DNA of 64,000 bases from assembly GCA_959347315.1 (NCBI GenBank), contig OY365814.1:31598032-31662031 (forward strand). The letters run 5' to 3'. The translations under genes and the position numbers were made by a program. A model generated the notes under the pieces. The model was given only the letters and a program-made list of their open reading frames with translations, was not told the origin of the DNA and did not search any database. Positions 43,326 through 55,130 of this stretch are shown here, in pieces; the stretch's first letter is position 1; the number at the start of each line of letters is the position of its first letter. The stretch is from Bimastos eiseni. Its lineage: Eukaryota; Annelida; Clitellata; Crassiclitellata; Lumbricidae.

Positions 43326-43788
43326 GCCGTCGAGGAGCTACTAACCTTATAGCAAAACAGATGAACTCGCGTCCACGCCAAAAAGGAGACAGCGTCTGCC
43401 TGACACCCGCTCTAGTTTTCACTCTTGGACAAAGCCTCAGGCCACTAGGACACTCCCCTCCCACTCTACAATTTTCAGCCCTGAAAGTTCCCAAAGTAAA
43501 GTTGAACCGTAGAATAACAAGACTTTCATTCAGTTTTTTACAGATATTTGACGTTATTTTTATTTGACGTGGTATGCCCTTGACTCTTGTCATTTGTGCA
43601 GTGAACTCATAGGGTGAGATTTTTCACCAATCTGTCCCCTTTATAATTGAAACACTCATTTTAGGTCCCAGTAGATGATTCAAATTCGTCAACGGTACAC
43701 AACTTTTACACGTTATAGCCATTGATTGTATATTAGTTTTCAAGCTATAGCCATCGAACGAGCTTTATCTCTGTATCGCATATCTGAC
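43326..43788. other. Repeat-derived sequence, no gene seen
   Basis: Overlapping 80-107 codon frames on both strands have no domain. 43610-43750 has diverged head landmarks of the regional repeat (GTGAGATTTTTCACC, TAGGTCCCAGTAGATG, CACAACTTTTACACG). Confidence 0.4.
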
Positions 43789-43789
43789 A

Positions 43790-43890
43790 CTTCTGACAAA
43801 GGAAGATTTGTTTACTGGAGAAGCAGAAATTTAGATGACCTTTTCCTACGATTATAAGTTGCCCTGCCGAGTACTATCCGGATGTCACTA
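43790..43890 (+). repeat. GATTTGTTTACTGG dispersed repeat, partial
   Basis: It matches 46010-46090 closely (AGCAGAAATTTAGATGACC, CTACGATTATAAGTT, CCTGCCGAGTACTA) and 10690-10800 more loosely. Confidence 0.65.
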
Positions 43891-43972
43891 GCAGTGCCAG
43901 CCCCAATCCTAAATAAAGGAGGAGAGCGACGCTAATGTTCTTTGTTATCACACAGTGTCGTTAAACTACAAC
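43889..43972 (+). repeat. GACGCTAATGATC repeat copy
   Basis: GCAGTGCCAGCCCCAATCC, GAGAGCGACGCTAATGTTC and GTGTCGTTAAACTACAAC. Confidence 0.65.
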
Positions 43973-44394
43973 TGACCACCTAATCGGGAATTGCATGACT
44001 TGTCCTTCAACGAAATCAACTGTCTTCATAAGTTGTAATGACAGCCAACGCAAACCAACAGCCAATTAATTATAAGTTCACCATCCGATTGATTGGAATA
44101 AATTTAGTATTTGTGTCCAAATTAAGATAAACGTCGTTCCTACACGTTCTTCTATAGCAGCGTATTTTAAGCACTTGTGTTACGCTAGGGGTCGCTAAGT
44201 ATTAATTGTAATTATAAGCCCAAAAATGTGTTGTCCCTGTTCAGGTTTACTGGCGAATTTAGACAGTAGAATGACCAGTAGGCATGCCATGTCGTTGATA
44301 CAGGCTGTTGATACATGTACGACCCGCATTTACTGTCGTTAGACACCTTTTTGGCGATTGCACCCGATGCTATATAATGAAATTTACATACCTC

Positions 44395-44510
44395 TAGCAA
44401 GGTTGTCAAAAGCTGTAAGTGCTGTAATGTGCCAAGCAAATGCCTGTCGACGGCAACGGCCTCGGTTGTCATAAGCTGTTGTCAAACCCTGAAGCCACAC
44501 TAGCATGGTT
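44395..44510 (+). repeat. GTGCCAAGCAAATNNCTGTCG repeat copy
   Basis: GTGCCAAGCAAATGCCTGTC, GACGGCAACGGCC and GTTGTCAAACCCTGAAGCC. Related copies lie near 40015-40060, 44895-44990 and 45495-45600, where the end reads CGTTAAACTSTGGATCCATCC. It is a short retroelement tail of unknown family. Confidence 0.55.
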
Positions 44511-45090
44511 GCCATGGATACTGCCCGATGAGTAATGGCTCGTCAGTCCTGGCAGCAGAAATGGAGACCATAAAGAGGGCGATACAAATTAGACATCCAC
44601 GCTAACACCTGTCTTGTTGTTGCCTTTCAGATTCCTTCAATACCTAGACGACGAAAGACATACGCCAGTACAACAACTAAAGACCGAGGAGGCAAAGACG
44701 AAGACACGAAGCCAGAAAATAAACATTGAACATTTATTTTAAAATTAACCTAAAGACTATTATAAATCATATTGTATTGTAATTCATAAAACAGAGACCG
44801 ACGCATATCATCCTTGTTATGGAAGCGTCGTTAAATAAATTTATATCAGTCAGACTCTAGAAGTAATTCTTCCAAAAATTTCGGTAAAAAGTAAGTGCTA
44901 AAATATGCCTAGCAAATATCTGTCGATTGCGACCGCCATTGTTGTCAATAAAACGGTCGTTAAACTGTGGATCCATCCATTAATTTAGGTGTCAGGTTCC
45001 TCCCATCTGACAAAAATGTCAACATGAGCGACAGCGAACAATAAATTTTTTTAGAATAAATAACAAACTAGTAAATATTTTTATATGATG
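44511..45090. other. Intergenic, with one short repeat tail
   Basis: 44895-44990 is a GTGCCAAGCAAAT-type repeat. AGCGTCGTTAAATAAATTTA near 44825 recurs inverted near 48890. No gene is seen. Confidence 0.4.
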
Positions 45091-45131
45091 CTGTGACGAT
45101 AAATAATATTAAGAGTCGTCTTTGGGTCGTA

Positions 45132-45245
45132 ATCGATGATGATGATGATGACGACGACGACGAACACGAACACGACGACGACGACGATGACGACGGCGAC
45201 GATGGTGATAATGTTGATGACGACTACGACGACGATGACGAGATA
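45132..45245. repeat. (GAC/GAT)n trinucleotide tract
   Basis: An imperfect GAY repeat that would translate as poly-Asp, or as poly-Arg/His on the other strand. The frames here are artefacts of the repeat. Confidence 0.9.
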
Positions 45246-45494
45246 TTTTATGCGACATATGTATTGTTGTCGTTAAAACGGTTAGACACCTTTTTAAGGT
45301 CCTCACCCAACGCTATATAAGTTTTTAAACTAACACTCACTTAACGCAAGGTAGTATACCTTAAACTAAGTGCTGCAACATGTCATGCAAATTTATGTCG
45401 TTAAACCCTGAATCCCTCCCTCCACGTGGTTAACAAAATTAAAATAGTTAACGTAATTAATAAATAGTCCATCCAAAAAAAGAGTTGTAAGTGC

Positions 45495-45600
45495 TATATT
45501 ATGCGAAGAAAATTTCTGCCGACTGCGACGGCCATTGTTTCAAAAGCGGGCGTTAAACTCTGGATCCATCCATTCATCCATCAATTAACAAGTTTCCTGC
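45495..45600 (+). repeat. GTGCCAAGCAAAT-type repeat copy
   Basis: GAAAATTTCTGCCGACTGCG, ACGGCCATTGTTTCAAAAG and CGTTAAACTCTGGATCC. Confidence 0.55.
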
Positions 45601-45639
45601 CGTATTTAGATACTCGTCAACGACGGTACAATTCAATCA

Positions 45640-45865
45640 ATCAATCAATGAAACTTAATATAGCGCTTCTTTAATAAATCAACTGTGAGGCGCTCCCAGC
45701 CCAACCTCGACCAAAGATGACAGATTTAAGAGTATAATAGAAACGAGATAGAGAGTTCGTAGGCAAGAGCCAAAGATCCAATGGGAGGCCATTCCAAGCA
45801 CCACCGGTAAAGCATTTGCCAATGGCCTCATTTTGGTCGATTAATCGTCCAGGTGACATCTGAGG
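45640..45865 (-). mobile_element. LINE 3' end with readable RT C-terminus
   Basis: The minus-strand frame 45859-45671 reads WNGLPLDLWLLPTNSLSRFY and LKSVIFGRGWAGSAS, the C-terminal tail of a LINE reverse transcriptase. It is followed by an (AATC)n tail. The rest of the element is absent. Confidence 0.75.
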
Positions 45866-45867
45866 CT

Positions 45868-46175
45868 AATACGAAAACTGGGTCGGTGACCTAGATCATG
45901 TATGTGAGTATACCCGAGACTTTTGCAGGACAAATCGGCGTTTGTTTTACTAACGAAATAAAGCAACACATATTTGAACCTGCAATATAAATAAAATGTG
46001 CTCAAATGAAGATTTGTTTACTGGGGTAGCAGAAATTTAGATAAACTTTTTCTACGATTATAAGTTAACCTGCCGAGTACTACCCGGATGTCACTTATTC
46101 ATTACCAAGCAGATCAATGTATCAGAAAAGACGATCACTGATTGGCTGACATGCTGCGGCTTCAAGTCCCATCCA
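45868..46175 (+). repeat. GATTTGTTTACTGG dispersed repeat
   Basis: It aligns in order with 10540-10925: GGTCGGTGACCTAGATCATG against GGTCATTGACCTAGATAATG, then TACCCGGATGTCA, and GACGATCACTGATTGGCTG at the end. The middle part also occurs at 43790. Confidence 0.65.
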
Positions 46176-46187
46176 TAACAGTCAGTT

Positions 46188-46560
46188 TCCCGTTTGAATG
46201 GACTCCACGACATATAATCGGACCGTATCAGTCCGATATCTTCCATCCATGAAATCATTCGCCATCGGTAAGCGAACCTACTCCCTCGCTCCCTCAGGTG
46301 CATGGGGCGTGAGTTATAAGGAAAGCACGGATGAGTGGGAGAGGTGGAAGAAGAGGCGATCTGGCTGACTAAGTGGTCCATTGATTTATCAATCTGTCGG
46401 TCTCTGCTCTCTGACAAGGGTTACACGGTCGCTTGTCTTAGGCCGTCCAAATGCTGCACGCGCTGGGATCTTACGCTCTCCAGGGCGGCTTTTCAAAGAC
46501 GCTGCGCTCGACAGCCGTGAAATTAAGCGCAGGCTGTATACAGCCGATCGCGAGGTGGAC
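46188..46560. repeat. ~370-bp dispersed repeat, copy 2
   Basis: Partner of 40654-41055, without the ATATAT insertion. Overlapping frames on both strands (46091-46613) are not convincing genes. Confidence 0.75.
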
Positions 46561-46934
46561 GATCGCACCGGGTGCCGTACGTTTTTAGATTTATAGGAAT
46601 AAAGACGATGCATGATAATTTCGAATTGCTGTGACTTTGATAAAAATGGTATCGTACCTGACCTGGTGCGGTTGTGCGTTTCTCTGTTGGCTCTTTCGGC
46701 TATTGCAATGGCTGGGTTGAGACGAGCATTGGATGGATGTATTCCCGCCGCTGCCGCCGCAATTGGCAGGTGCGTTTTTTCGTTCTATGGCGCTCACTGA
46801 CCCAGGCTTCCTCGCTCGCGTGCGCAAACCGGTCTACCATTCGCTCTAAACAAGCTCAATCAGGACATCTTGAAAGTAAGAAGCGAACTTGTAACCTGCT
46901 CAATTGCAGACAATCCCGCCTCTGTTTGCACTCT
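46561..46934. other. No supported gene
   Basis: Short frames on both strands overlap at 46591-46961 without a recognisable domain. The sequence is GC-richer than its neighbours. Confidence 0.35.
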
Positions 46935-47090
46935 GACAGTGCCAGGTCCAAGCCTGCATAAAAGAGGAGACCGATACTAATGATCCTTGTTATCGCACAA
47001 TGTCGTTTTTAGTCAGTCAGTGCCAGTCCAAAGCCTGCATAAAAGAGGATGGCGATACTAATGATCTTTATTATCACACAACTGAAACGA
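46935..47090 (+). repeat. Two adjacent GACGCTAATGATC-type tails
   Basis: Copies at 46935-47010 and 47019-47085 both read AAGCCTGCATAAAAGAGGA, GCGATACTAATGATC (or CCGATACTAATGATC) and TTATC. They are about 84 bp apart and are a local tandem pair. Confidence 0.65.
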
Positions 47091-48060
47091 CTTGATTGTG
47101 GAAAGACTAGCGTAGAGACCACCAGAAAGTGAATTTTAAAAAAAAGTTTGAATAAAAATAAAATAGTTAAAGCAACACAAGTCTGCATGCAATGCCTCAG
47201 TAGTGACAAGCTCTATTTTGTTGGCACTGCCATCACATCTGGGTCGTTTACAAAAAAGGTCACGCGCCTAGGAGAGGGAGGTAAAACAGTTGCGACGATG
47301 TGTGACGAGGGGAGGTGGGTCGACGAGATGTGGCGTCACATCATCACATCAAACATCGAAATGCGTAACTTTATTTTAAAAATGTACTCAGTTTAACAAG
47401 TTTTACATAGCTAACAGTAATTGCTAACACAGTGTAACAACACCAATAACAACACCATTGTTAATTTTGGGATTGTTGCAGTCCTAATTTTTGGGTTCTT
47501 TACTTTACACTCATTGTTAATTTTGGGGTTTGGAAGTGAGACAGCCATTCTGTACCACATAAGCAGGAATCAATTATCCCGACCAAATGCACAGGCCACA
47601 GAGAGTCACTGATGCGAAGAAAATGGAGAATATGTGAATGAAATATCACATATTACACGAGGGAGCATGTTCCTTCACCGTGGAAGAATGGAGAGGCATA
47701 AGGTTTGGATTGTTTCGAGTTATTGTTATTAAACAGTTTGTTAATAATTTTAATGATTTTGCCAAAGCCTTTCATCTTGATGAATGCGTAAGATTGTATT
47801 ATTATACTTTCTCCATTTTTCTTCGTTCTACTATTACAGTTTCGGGTATTATTATTGTCATAATTTCTTCTTCTGATAATCATAAGAAATTTTGCGATAC
47901 ATTCAGGACACCTGTTTTTTTTGGGACGAGGGGATCAGAGCTTTATGGCGTCATATTTGAGGGTAGTCGCGGCATTTGTGACGACGTGTCACGACGGGAG
48001 GAGGATGATGTCGATTATTGTCTGAAATTGCGTGACGTCATTTACGTCGCATAGCAGTGT
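47091..48060. other. Possible DNA-transposon remnant with TGTGACGAGGGGAGG motif
   Basis: TGTGACGAGGGGAGGTGGG near 47300 and GGGACGAGGGGATCAG near 47930 are each followed by a GCGTCA word, and a TGCGTGACGTCATT word lies near 48030. The 138-codon plus frame at 47638-48054 ends inside the second motif and has no known domain. I therefore do not call it a gene. Confidence 0.35.
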
Positions 48061-48199
48061 CGGTGCAATTGCCATCTGACCTTAGTCGACTGCTCGGATA
48101 CAGTTTATCTTCACGTTCTAGTGTTGCTATCAAGCAGTCCATCTAGCAACTGATTCCCATGGGCCGCAGCGGCGCGTGCAGCGTCCAAACCATCCATCT

Positions 48200-48430
48200 T
48201 TCCGTCCGTCCGTCGATTAGTCAGGCCTCGAAGAGCGAGGGTGCTAGGTTCGAAGCCTGGCCTTTTGGCCAGTTCAATCGCAGATCAGGGACTTCTTCAG
48301 TGCGAGGAGCCCATCCTTACGTCCTGTCTACAAAGTAGTTGCTGATTGTATTCTTGCGCGATTGGTTAGCGTCGCGACGGGGAGAGAGTTTTATAATTGG
48401 TCTGGATAGATGGCGTCGGTGCAACTAGTG
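48200..48430 (+). repeat. Possible SINE with B-box-like motif
   Basis: TAGGTTCGAAGCCTGGCC at about 48247 resembles a tRNA-type B box (GGTTCGANTCC). A convincing A box upstream is not visible and no cloverleaf can be drawn, so this is not a tRNA gene. Confidence 0.3.
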
Positions 48431-48499
48431 TCATGAAGGTAAGTGGATCGTTTGATTTTGGAAACGCATATCTCGCTGCTGGCGTTGTTTAGGTAGTTA

Positions 48500-49235
48500 A
48501 GTAGTTGTGGGTTAAGTTTTACGACACTGTGCGATGACGGAGATCAATAGCCTAGCCCTCCTTCTTTTTCAAAACTTTTGACTGCCTCTGCCATAGTGCC
48601 AAGGTGTAAGCAGTTATATAATATATAATTGAAGATATTATTTTCAATTTAACGACACTGATAACAAAGATCGTTAGTGTCGCACTACACTTCTTTATCA
48701 AGGCTTGCCTTTTCGCTTGTCATCCAATGTATTTCTACCTCATAGACAACCTGTGAAATGTGGCAAAAAATTGTTTATGGTTGTAAGTTGATGAGAACCG
48801 TTTTAAAGGTGTCTTACGGGGCAATTCTACTACATTTCATGCAATATGGAAATATGGATTCAGACACACAATCTGCTCTGTGTGTAATAAATTTATTTTA
48901 ACGACGCATCTACGACAAGGACGATATGCGTTCAATCTGATCTGTAGTATATGCTGTTCAAATATAGAGTTTTTAAAACATTTTTTAAAGGTGTCTTAAG
49001 GCGCAATTATTGCAGCATAGGGATCGTATAGAGACCAGAATCTAATGTTAGTGGTTGTAGTTGTAATAATAAAGATCATTAGCGTCGCCCTCCTCCTTCA
49101 TCCACACTTTTGACCAAAAGTGCCAAGGAGTATAGTAAGCAGTGTAGTATTGTCAGTTTAACTACACTGTATGATAATAAAAATCATTAGCGTCGCCCTC
49201 TTTTATCCGGGCTTGGGACTGGCTCATCAGTAGTG
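48500..49235 (-). repeat. Four inverted GACGCTAATGATC repeat copies
   Basis: Copies lie near 48500-48610, 48640-48710, 49055-49135 and 49150-49230. Each reads in reverse order TTTAACGACACTG (or close), GATCATTAGCGTCGCCCTCC-type words, then a GGCTTGGGACTGGC-like end. The last copy is the best preserved. Confidence 0.65.
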
Positions 49236-49499
49236 CGTACAGCGGTGGAGTGTCCAGTTATTTTACCGAATATGTGATCGATTGAAACCCGCTTTAACTT
49301 AAAGGTGCTAACAGGCATTGAAGCCGAGTCTTAGGAAACGTCGTGCCAGCGTGCTACCATTGAGATTGGTTGGCACCGTGAAGTGAACCTATAGGTACGA
49401 TACATGAGGCGATTTTAAATGATCTAGCACATACGTGTATCAAAATTAGAATATTATGTTAAGACAACTTAAGCTGATATGCAAATTATATTGTACACC

Positions 49500-50045
49500 C
49501 TTTTATATAGCGCCTGTTTGTCCTCTTTTTAATGAATTATACTGGTGAAATCCTTCACCTCACACTCGAATGGATGCGACTCCTTTAAAGTCCAAGTGTA
49601 CGAATCGCGAAAATGCATTTACACACCTTTTAAACGCTTGACATCGATTATATGTTAGTACTCAAAAGCGTCAGATTCTTAAACTTATCAACTGCATTCG
49701 GCCTTCCAATTACTACAAATTTGCTGGGCCGTCTTAAACCTAGGCAAAAAAGGTGAGCGACGCTGATGATAATTATGTGTTATCACACAGTGCCGTTAAA
49801 CTGCAATCAATAGACCTACTAATTTGCTGTAATTCCGCTCAACTCGCACTCTGGTAGCGCCAGTCCCAAGCTAATGTATAGGAGGAGGACGTAGCTAGTG
49901 ATCAATGCTATCTAACACAGTGTCGTTAAACTAACACTACAGCAAATACCAACTCAGTCACCGCTTGCACTCCGATGGTGCCAGTCTCAAGCCTGAGTGA
50001 AGAAGGAGGGCGACGCAGTTGATCTTCGTATTCACACTGAGCCTA
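49500..50045 (+). repeat. Regional repeat: one long copy and two extra tails
   Basis: Head and middle at 49530-49690 (GTGAAATCCTTCACC, CACACCTTTTAAACGC). Tails at 49728-49807, 49852-49942 and 49972-50045, each with GACG...TGATC and most with a GTGTCGTTAAACT ending. Confidence 0.65.
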
Positions 50046-50269
50046 CTGCTATTTTGCGGTTGCATCCACAGCTTTGGCTATCGAGTATCGACGTCATTCT
50101 CAATGGCAGCTCCGCTAGTATTGCCAATTCAATGTTGTAGACTGGTGCTCAAACGCAGTAACTAGCATTGCTGGTTTGTGTACAACCGTTTTTGTGTCTC
50201 TATACAATCCATATGCTACAAAAATTAGTTAATGAGCTTGGGCCCTACGCTCTTTCATATTTGACGATA

Positions 50270-50392
50270 ATGAAGACGACGACGATGACGACGATGACGA
50301 TGGCGATGACGATGACGATGGCGATGACGATGACGATGACGATGGCGATGACGATGACGATGACGATGACGATGATGATGATGACAATAGTT
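50270..50392. repeat. (GAYGAC)n microsatellite
   Basis: Imperfect GATGAC hexamers with interspersed GATGGC. Confidence 0.92.
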
Positions 50393-50850
50393 CAACCAAT
50401 CAGATATTCTGCCCTGGTTATAGCTGAACGATGAACCATCAGCTCAATCTGGTTTTGAACCCCAACTGCATAGTTAAACTTCCAACACTCGCCCCAACGC
50501 ACCCATCTATATGTATCCTCGATGATGCGTAACCAATGCTCGCGGTTGGGTGACTCTGGGAACAGGAGAAGACAGCGTGTGATTATGCCGCACTTGGAAA
50601 ATTCACCCATTAAGCATTGATAAATTGTGGCTTCGCTTCCAATGAGTCAGAGAGATTTGGTTCGTCATTTGAATCTGATGACAATGGATCGGTGAGCTGT
50701 GGTGTGCCTGATTGCGCTCCTCGAATATATCCTCGTTTCATTGGTTGCTATTATTAGCGGAGTTTAATTTAATGCAGGGATAATAAGGTAATTACGTCAT
50801 TAAGCTGAGATACAGCTCAGTCAGTTAACGAAATTAGACTGTGAGACTCA
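50393..50850. other. No gene seen
   Basis: A short minus frame at 50392-50610 has no recognisable domain and no supporting context. Confidence 0.35.
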
Positions 50851-51255
50851 CTCATTGACTGATTATTTGACCGACTGACTGACCGACTGATTGGCTGGCT
50901 TATTGACTGACTAAGTTACTGATAAATTGATTGACTTGATTGACAGAGTGATTGATTGACCCAATTGACTCATTAAATGACTAATTCACTGACTTGCTGG
51001 TTGATTGATTGATTGACTGACTGACTGACTGACTGACTGACTGACTGACTGACTGACTGACTGACTGACTGACTGACTGACTGACTGACTGACTGACTGA
51101 CTGACTGACTGACTGACTGACTGACTGACTGACTGACTGACTGACTGACTGACTGAGTCATTGACTGACTGAGTCATTGACTGACTGAGTCACTGACAGA
51201 CGGAGTCACTGACAGACGGAGTCACTGACAGACGGAGTCACTGACAGACTGAGAC
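50851..51255. repeat. (GACT)n tract with flanking degenerate and minisatellite units
   Basis: A degenerate GACTGAYT region at 50851-51010 leads into about 145 bp of near-perfect (GACT)n. Then come repeats of GAGTCATTGACTGACT and four units of GAGTCACTGACAGACG. The SVSQ frames on the minus strand are translations of it. Confidence 0.95.
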
Positions 51256-51960
51256 AACGTATGGCTGTTCGACCATTTCCTGACATGTTATGGTTCCACA
51301 TATCCTTTTGCATTTCATCTGAGTCTATTGCTCTGTATCGCATTTCGCATTACACTCGATCCCACGAAATGTTCCGTTCAATATTAATTGTTTACACGAC
51401 TCTGTCAGTGCTTTGCCTTCGACTGGTGCCAGTCCCAAGTCCGTATAACGGACGGGTGGCGACTATGATCCACTTACTATGAAACCATGTTGTAAAAGGG
51501 CGATTTGTTATTCATATTAGCGACTCATAAATCTAATATCGGGTAGGCCTCCTATAATTGTTATTATCATTGTTATTATCATTACTATCATTATTATAAT
51601 CATTAGTAGTATTGCTAACTTTTAGTGGTATCCGGTGATTAGTTTTTCGCTGGTATGCCTCTGAATGGAAATAAAGTACTCGCGGGAGGGAGTTGCTGGC
51701 ACTGACATTAACGCTATTATTTGATGCGTGTTTGCCCCACGATTCAACAGTCACGGACCGTTCAATGAGTCAGGGCCAAGGCATCCAGTTCTAAGCAGTG
51801 TTAGGGGCCCAGTGCCAGGCAATCGGAATATGGGATTGCATTCGGAAGGACCCCAGTGTAGCTTCAAAGAAGGTGAAGTTTTTTTTACTGGATCATGGAA
51901 TTCATTTGAATTGGTAAAAGGGTTTTAATCAAGGAACCCACAACAACGGTGACTGGTTGA
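51256..51960. other. No gene seen
   Basis: 51411-51490 has a weak GACGCTAATGATC-type tail (GTGCCAGTCCCAAGTCCG). An ATT/ATC-rich tract lies near 51560-51605. Nothing else is recognised. Confidence 0.35.
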
Positions 51961-52007
51961 AAATCAGACGCGCAGATCGGAGTGAAGTATTTCTAGCATA
52001 AGATCCT

Positions 52008-52165
52008 GTGTGTGCGCGCGCGCGCGATTGTGTGTGCGATTGTGTGTGCGATTGTGTGTGCGATTGTGTGTGCGATTGTGTGTGCGATTGTGTGTGTGTG
52101 TGTGTGTGCGATTGTGTGCGTGTGCGATTGTGTGCGTGTGTGTGTGGGTGGGTGTATGTGTCATT
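52008..52165. repeat. 12-bp GCGATTGTGTGT minisatellite
   Basis: CG-alternating start (GCGCGCGCGCG), then about six 12-bp units and (GT)n. Confidence 0.93.
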
Positions 52166-52359
52166 GCGTGTTCGTCGTGTGCATGTGTGTGCATAAATTA
52201 CACAGATGTAATGAATTGTTCATTGTTCGTATAGAAAGTTTCCGTGTAATTATGCCATGGCTGGATAACAATAAATTATTGATTAATTGATTATTGATTC
52301 ATTGTGAGCATGCATGCGTGCATGTATGTTTATACATGTATGTATGACTATAATTGTTA

Positions 52360-52690
52360 TCGTCTGTCCATCCATTCATCCATCCATTCATTCATTCAGC
52401 CATCCATCTCTTCATCTTTTCCTATTTCCCACTATCCCTCATTCATCCATCCACACCGTCGTCCAACCCCCTCAATGCCTCCCTTCATCTGCAGAACATT
52501 GAGCCTCCATGCATCCATATCTCCAGTCCTCCACCCATCTCCATCCATCCATTCACTTAGCCATCCCCTCTCCACCATCCTTCCATTAATCCATCTTTCC
52601 CTTCATTTCTCCAAATCTTTCTACCATCCCTTCATCCCTCTCTTCACAAATCCCCTATTCATGCCCCCATTCATCCTTTCCACTCACCCA
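52360..52690. repeat. CATCCATT-rich pyrimidine tract
   Basis: Degenerate CATC/CATT units on the plus strand. Overlapping frames are low-complexity. Confidence 0.7.
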
Positions 52691-52860
52691 GTCAGCCAGG
52701 CAGCCTCCTTCTGCCGCTGAAGCTGGGCATCCTTTGCGCCTTGGCGTCATTATTGTACTCGGCAATGAAATCTGCCCCTGCTAACGCCAACTGTTGCGAA
52801 TGTTTACAATTATCAGACGATTCTAGACCGCCGTTGGAACGGGAAGAACCGTGGCACGAG

Positions 52861-53640
<780 letters not shown>

Positions 53641-55130
53641 TGACGGACAGCGCTATTGTGTGTATTACTATTGTTTTGCCAATTGCCATTATTGCACGGT
53701 CACTGGCTAATCTGATATTGCCCTGGCATTGACTGTACTGTTTATTTGTCTAGACTTGTCAGGAGGACAAGGCAGGAGACAATTCTATAAATAGCAACAG
53801 CGTGCATTCGTTTTGTACGCAAGTGTATCACATTTTAGGTACACTCAAATCGAACATTTACGATGCGCGTCGTTTTATATTTCACATTTGTTTCTATTTT
53901 AGCCTGTACATATATATGTATATATATATATATATGCATATATCAATATATATAATATGCATGTCCAAGAATGTTTATGATGAATTATATTCAATACATG
54001 CCTTCGAATTTATACTTAGCATACATTTATTTATGTGTACGACGGAAAAACACAAATTAATACAAACATGTACGAAAAATTCTTAAATTTATACATAAAT
54101 ATAAACAGTCGTTCGTTGAACAGCCGCCGGAGCAATAGCCACTTCAATTAGACCAAATCCCAAGGGAGACTGGCGCACCCAGCGGCCGGTTTTATAATAG
54201 ATACGAAATTCGTCTGATCGATTGATTCGGTTCGTCGACAATTTCCGTCCATTCGACCGTTTTATTCGGCCGTAACTGCGAATTATCGTCGTTCGATCAG
54301 ACAATTGTTTTTCCCGTGGTTTTCGGCAGATTGTCTATGGCCAGTTTGACTGTTTTTTTGCTCCAGTCTATCGTTTTTACGAGAGAAAAACAGTGGAAAT
54401 TTCCGAACGAATCGTCATGCCTCCAGAGATGGCGGTTACTTCGTGACGTGTCGTTTGCTTATGCGGCGCGTCATCCGATGACGTCGTCGGCGATGACCAG
54501 ATTTTTTAATGAACATGTTTGTTGTCTGAAATGTCAGGTAAACATAATTAGGCGCTATAAATAATATTAATTGGAAGCGCGAGCTTAATTAGTCGCTATA
54601 TAAATATATTAATTGGATTCATGATATATTCAGTGACAGAATCGGAAGGGAAAATTGGTAAGATGAGTTTTCTTAAGCTATCAATGGTTCTCTTTACACT
54701 GCCCTAAGTTTCACTGATTTAAAGCAATTCTAAGACGATGTACGAACTTTATTTATTTAAGCAATTCCAGATGTGATGAATGAAATATTGAATAAGAATA
54801 AATAATGATGGAATGCAGTATAAAGAGTCGCACTTTTATGTGTAGGCCCTATATGCGTGTAACTAGGAGAACTCTTAGTATAGCGCATTTTTTGACTATC
54901 AAAGCCCAGCGAGGTATTGGCGGATTGATGGAAGCGCGGAGAGGGGTAAGCTTTATTGTTAGTATAAAGGAACATTTGTATAGCGCCTGTTTGGAGCGTC
55001 TCAGTATGCACTCTGAACGTCTGATGGAGAAAGGTATTTGAAGCTGAATATGTATGTGTTGCGTGGTTTACGTTGCTGTGAAAGATACGGAAATACGGTG
55101 ACGTCTTTCATGTTCGACGAAAGGAAAACA
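53641..55130. other. Mostly unique sequence, no supported gene
   Basis: An (AT)n tract lies at 53905-53960. Frames of 70-94 codons occur on both strands. None has a recognisable domain, though the plus frame 54316-54564 contains a fair splice-donor word (TCAGGTAAAC at about 54534). It is left uncalled. Confidence 0.35.

Noticed and set aside
45093..45320. Poly-Asp protein frame
   Set aside because: Translation of an imperfect GAY trinucleotide repeat without other coding signal.
47638..48054. 138-codon plus-strand frame
   Set aside because: No domain, and its end lies in a TGTGACGAGG/GCGTGACGTCA motif shared with 47300. It is more likely transposon-derived chance coding.
48240..48270. tRNA gene suggested by GGTTCGAAGCCTGG
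   Set aside because: No acceptor stem, no clear A box and no cloverleaf. At best a SINE-like B box.
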